Assembly (NCBI GenBank): GCA_041441915.1
Contig: JASDRS010000001.1
Coordinates: 55,418-119,417, forward strand
From: UBA10365 sp041441915
GTDB lineage: Bacteria; Pseudomonadota; Alphaproteobacteria; Rhodobacterales; Rhodobacteraceae
Reading direction: 5' to 3'
DNA: 64,000 nucleotides
Shown here: positions 63,099 to 64,000 of the stretch, one piece after another
How the letters are laid out: the number at the start of each line of letters is the position of its first letter
Numbering within the stretch: position 1 is the stretch's first letter
The notes under the pieces: generated by a model
Told to the model about the DNA's origin: nothing
Databases searched by the model: none
The model's input: the letters and a program-made list of their open reading frames with translations, nothing else
Position numbers and translations under genes: made by a program

Positions 63099-63518
63099 GC
63101 GGGCTGTTGCTCAGCCACAAAATTATCGTAAATAATTGATATAGTTAGACTATATTTAAATTTCTTGATATTTTTTTCCAAAGAAGCGTGGGCTCTAATG
63201 AGATCTTTTTAGCCTGCGTTGGTCCAAAATTGGGCGTGCTTCCGAGCTTGGAGTGACCCAACGATTGCATTTTCTCGCTCTCACAGCTTTCTTGCGGCAA
63301 CGCTCTCGATAATATCGCGCATTTGTACAGCGCCATTATTGCGATTGGGTTGGAATACCAGCGACAGGCTCAATCCCCTTCGAGAGGCGCTCACAAAGCG
63401 TCACCACACATTTTTTGCGATTACCCGCTTTGCCCGTACAAAAATACCAATAATATGCTACGACTGATCCAGTCATTACGGGTTCGATCCATATCGAATA
63501 TGGGTCAGGTGCAGGCAT
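63095..63518 (-). pseudogene. Decayed unidentified coding region
   Basis: A good ribosome binding site (AAAGGA, 6 nt upstream) precedes an ATG at 63518 opening a frame of 60 codons with one likely membrane helix (IWIEPVMTGSVVAYYWYF). That frame ends near 63336, but coding-like sequence continues in another frame: MRDIIESVAARKL, a stop, ERENAIVGSLQARKHAQFWT, a stop, and KDLIRAHASLEKNIKKFKYS down to a stop at 63095-63097, overlapping the aminotransferase stop. Two stops and a frameshift suggest a dead gene of about 140 codons. Family not recognised. The 60-codon part could still be expressed. Confidence 0.55.
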
Positions 63519-64000
63519 AGCGTTCCTTTCGCTTTCTGGCTTGATACAGTTACTGGGCCCATAGATGGGTTATTTATCGTCACTGTCTTAATATTACTGA
63601 AAGCACTGGGCGTGTCGTCCTGTTAGGTTCGCTCAGGCGATTGACCGTAGATTGTCGAAGTTAATGGCACAGGGATCACAGCGGTTCTAAGAGCCCAAAT
63701 ATATAGCGGTATTTATTTTTACAACCTAGGATTGCTGTGAAATTATGACAACTAAAGTAAATCTCTCTAATAGGTAGGTAAATGTCCGTGGTCTACGGCA
63801 CATTCAGGTGGAACCACCAATCTTTTAAGAGATGGCGCCCTTCCTATCTCGCGAAGAGCTAGTAGAAAATATGATCGCAGACTTATGCTCGTTACAGTAT
63901 CTGAATCTCGCAATAATATACAGTAACTAGGCTTTTTTAAAAATTTTTTGCTATATTCAGACACCATCTTTTTATGCGGAGGGTGGTCAAGAGGCAGATG
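63519..64000. other. 482-bp right edge without a recognised gene
   Basis: No convincing coding sequence on either strand. The last 25 bp (from about 63976) read GGAGGGTGGTCAAGAGGC, which resembles the acceptor and D-arm of a tRNA but is cut off by the window edge. Upstream lies an AT-rich stretch (63930-63975). Confidence 0.3.

Noticed and set aside
63976..64000. Possible tRNA 5' end at the right edge
   Set aside because: GGAGGGTGGTCAAGAGGC resembles a tRNA start, but only 25 nt are visible, the acceptor length does not fit cleanly and the anticodon is outside the window.

Overview
The window looks like a chromosomal core region of a marine alphaproteobacterium of the order Rhodobacterales (Roseobacter-like). 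The evidence is gene order: a split S10/str/rpoBC ribosomal superoperon, tuf-tRNA-Trp-secE-nusG order, folK-rpoZ-rsh-DUF2062-pdxJ-acpS-lepB-rnc-era-DUF1491-recO order, hprK-rapZ-PTS IIA-HPr, etfB-etfA followed by a trace of hbd, and tandem def genes with fmt. Protein sequences agree, and base composition is moderate for the order. I see no mobile element, phage, CRISPR array or defence system. Layout: positions 1-21700 are almost entirely minus-strand information-processing genes: rpsS (partial), rplB, rplW, rplD, rplC, rpsJ, tuf, fusA, rpsG, rpsL, then a PAP2 phosphatase and a DMT transporter, then rpoC, rpoB, rplL, rplJ, rplA, rplK, nusG, secE and tRNA-Trp. The second tuf copy expected upstream of tRNA-Trp survives only as a 26-codon stub with its terminator. 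Positions 21750-31260 hold parC, an SDR, a small membrane protein with a cobalamin adenosyltransferase, etfBA, an acyltransferase and the nitrogen-type PTS relay (hprK-rapZ-IIA-HPr). Positions 31260-40000 are one compact minus-strand block from folK to recO covering folate, RNA polymerase omega, (p)ppGpp, pyridoxal phosphate, holo-ACP, protein export, RNA processing and repair. Positions 40100-50320 hold ispH, a DUF3429 membrane protein, rnhA, fmt-def-def, a PatB-type C-S lyase, cobC-cbiB and a lytic transglycosylase. Positions 50317-63100 hold smc, a split MnmC-like pair (FAD oxidoreductase and divergent mnmD), a DMT permease, an Slt-type transglycosylase, dapA, a broken DMT gene, smpB, a sulfurtransferase and an aromatic aminotransferase. 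The last 900 bp carry one decayed minus-strand coding region and otherwise nothing I can name. The most notable feature is ongoing gene erosion. At least six broken genes sit in otherwise empty spacers, several exactly where intact relatives would be expected: tufB (21594-21674), hbd (27783-27939), a ChvG-like sensor kinase (30879-31078), a NYN/LabA-like protein (40103-40638), a DMT permease (59549-60431) and an unidentified gene (63095-63518). Other points worth checking are a terminator-like hairpin inside the S10 operon, a deformylase paralogue without catalytic residues, and the separated MnmC halves. I did not find a convincing undescribed multi-gene system.
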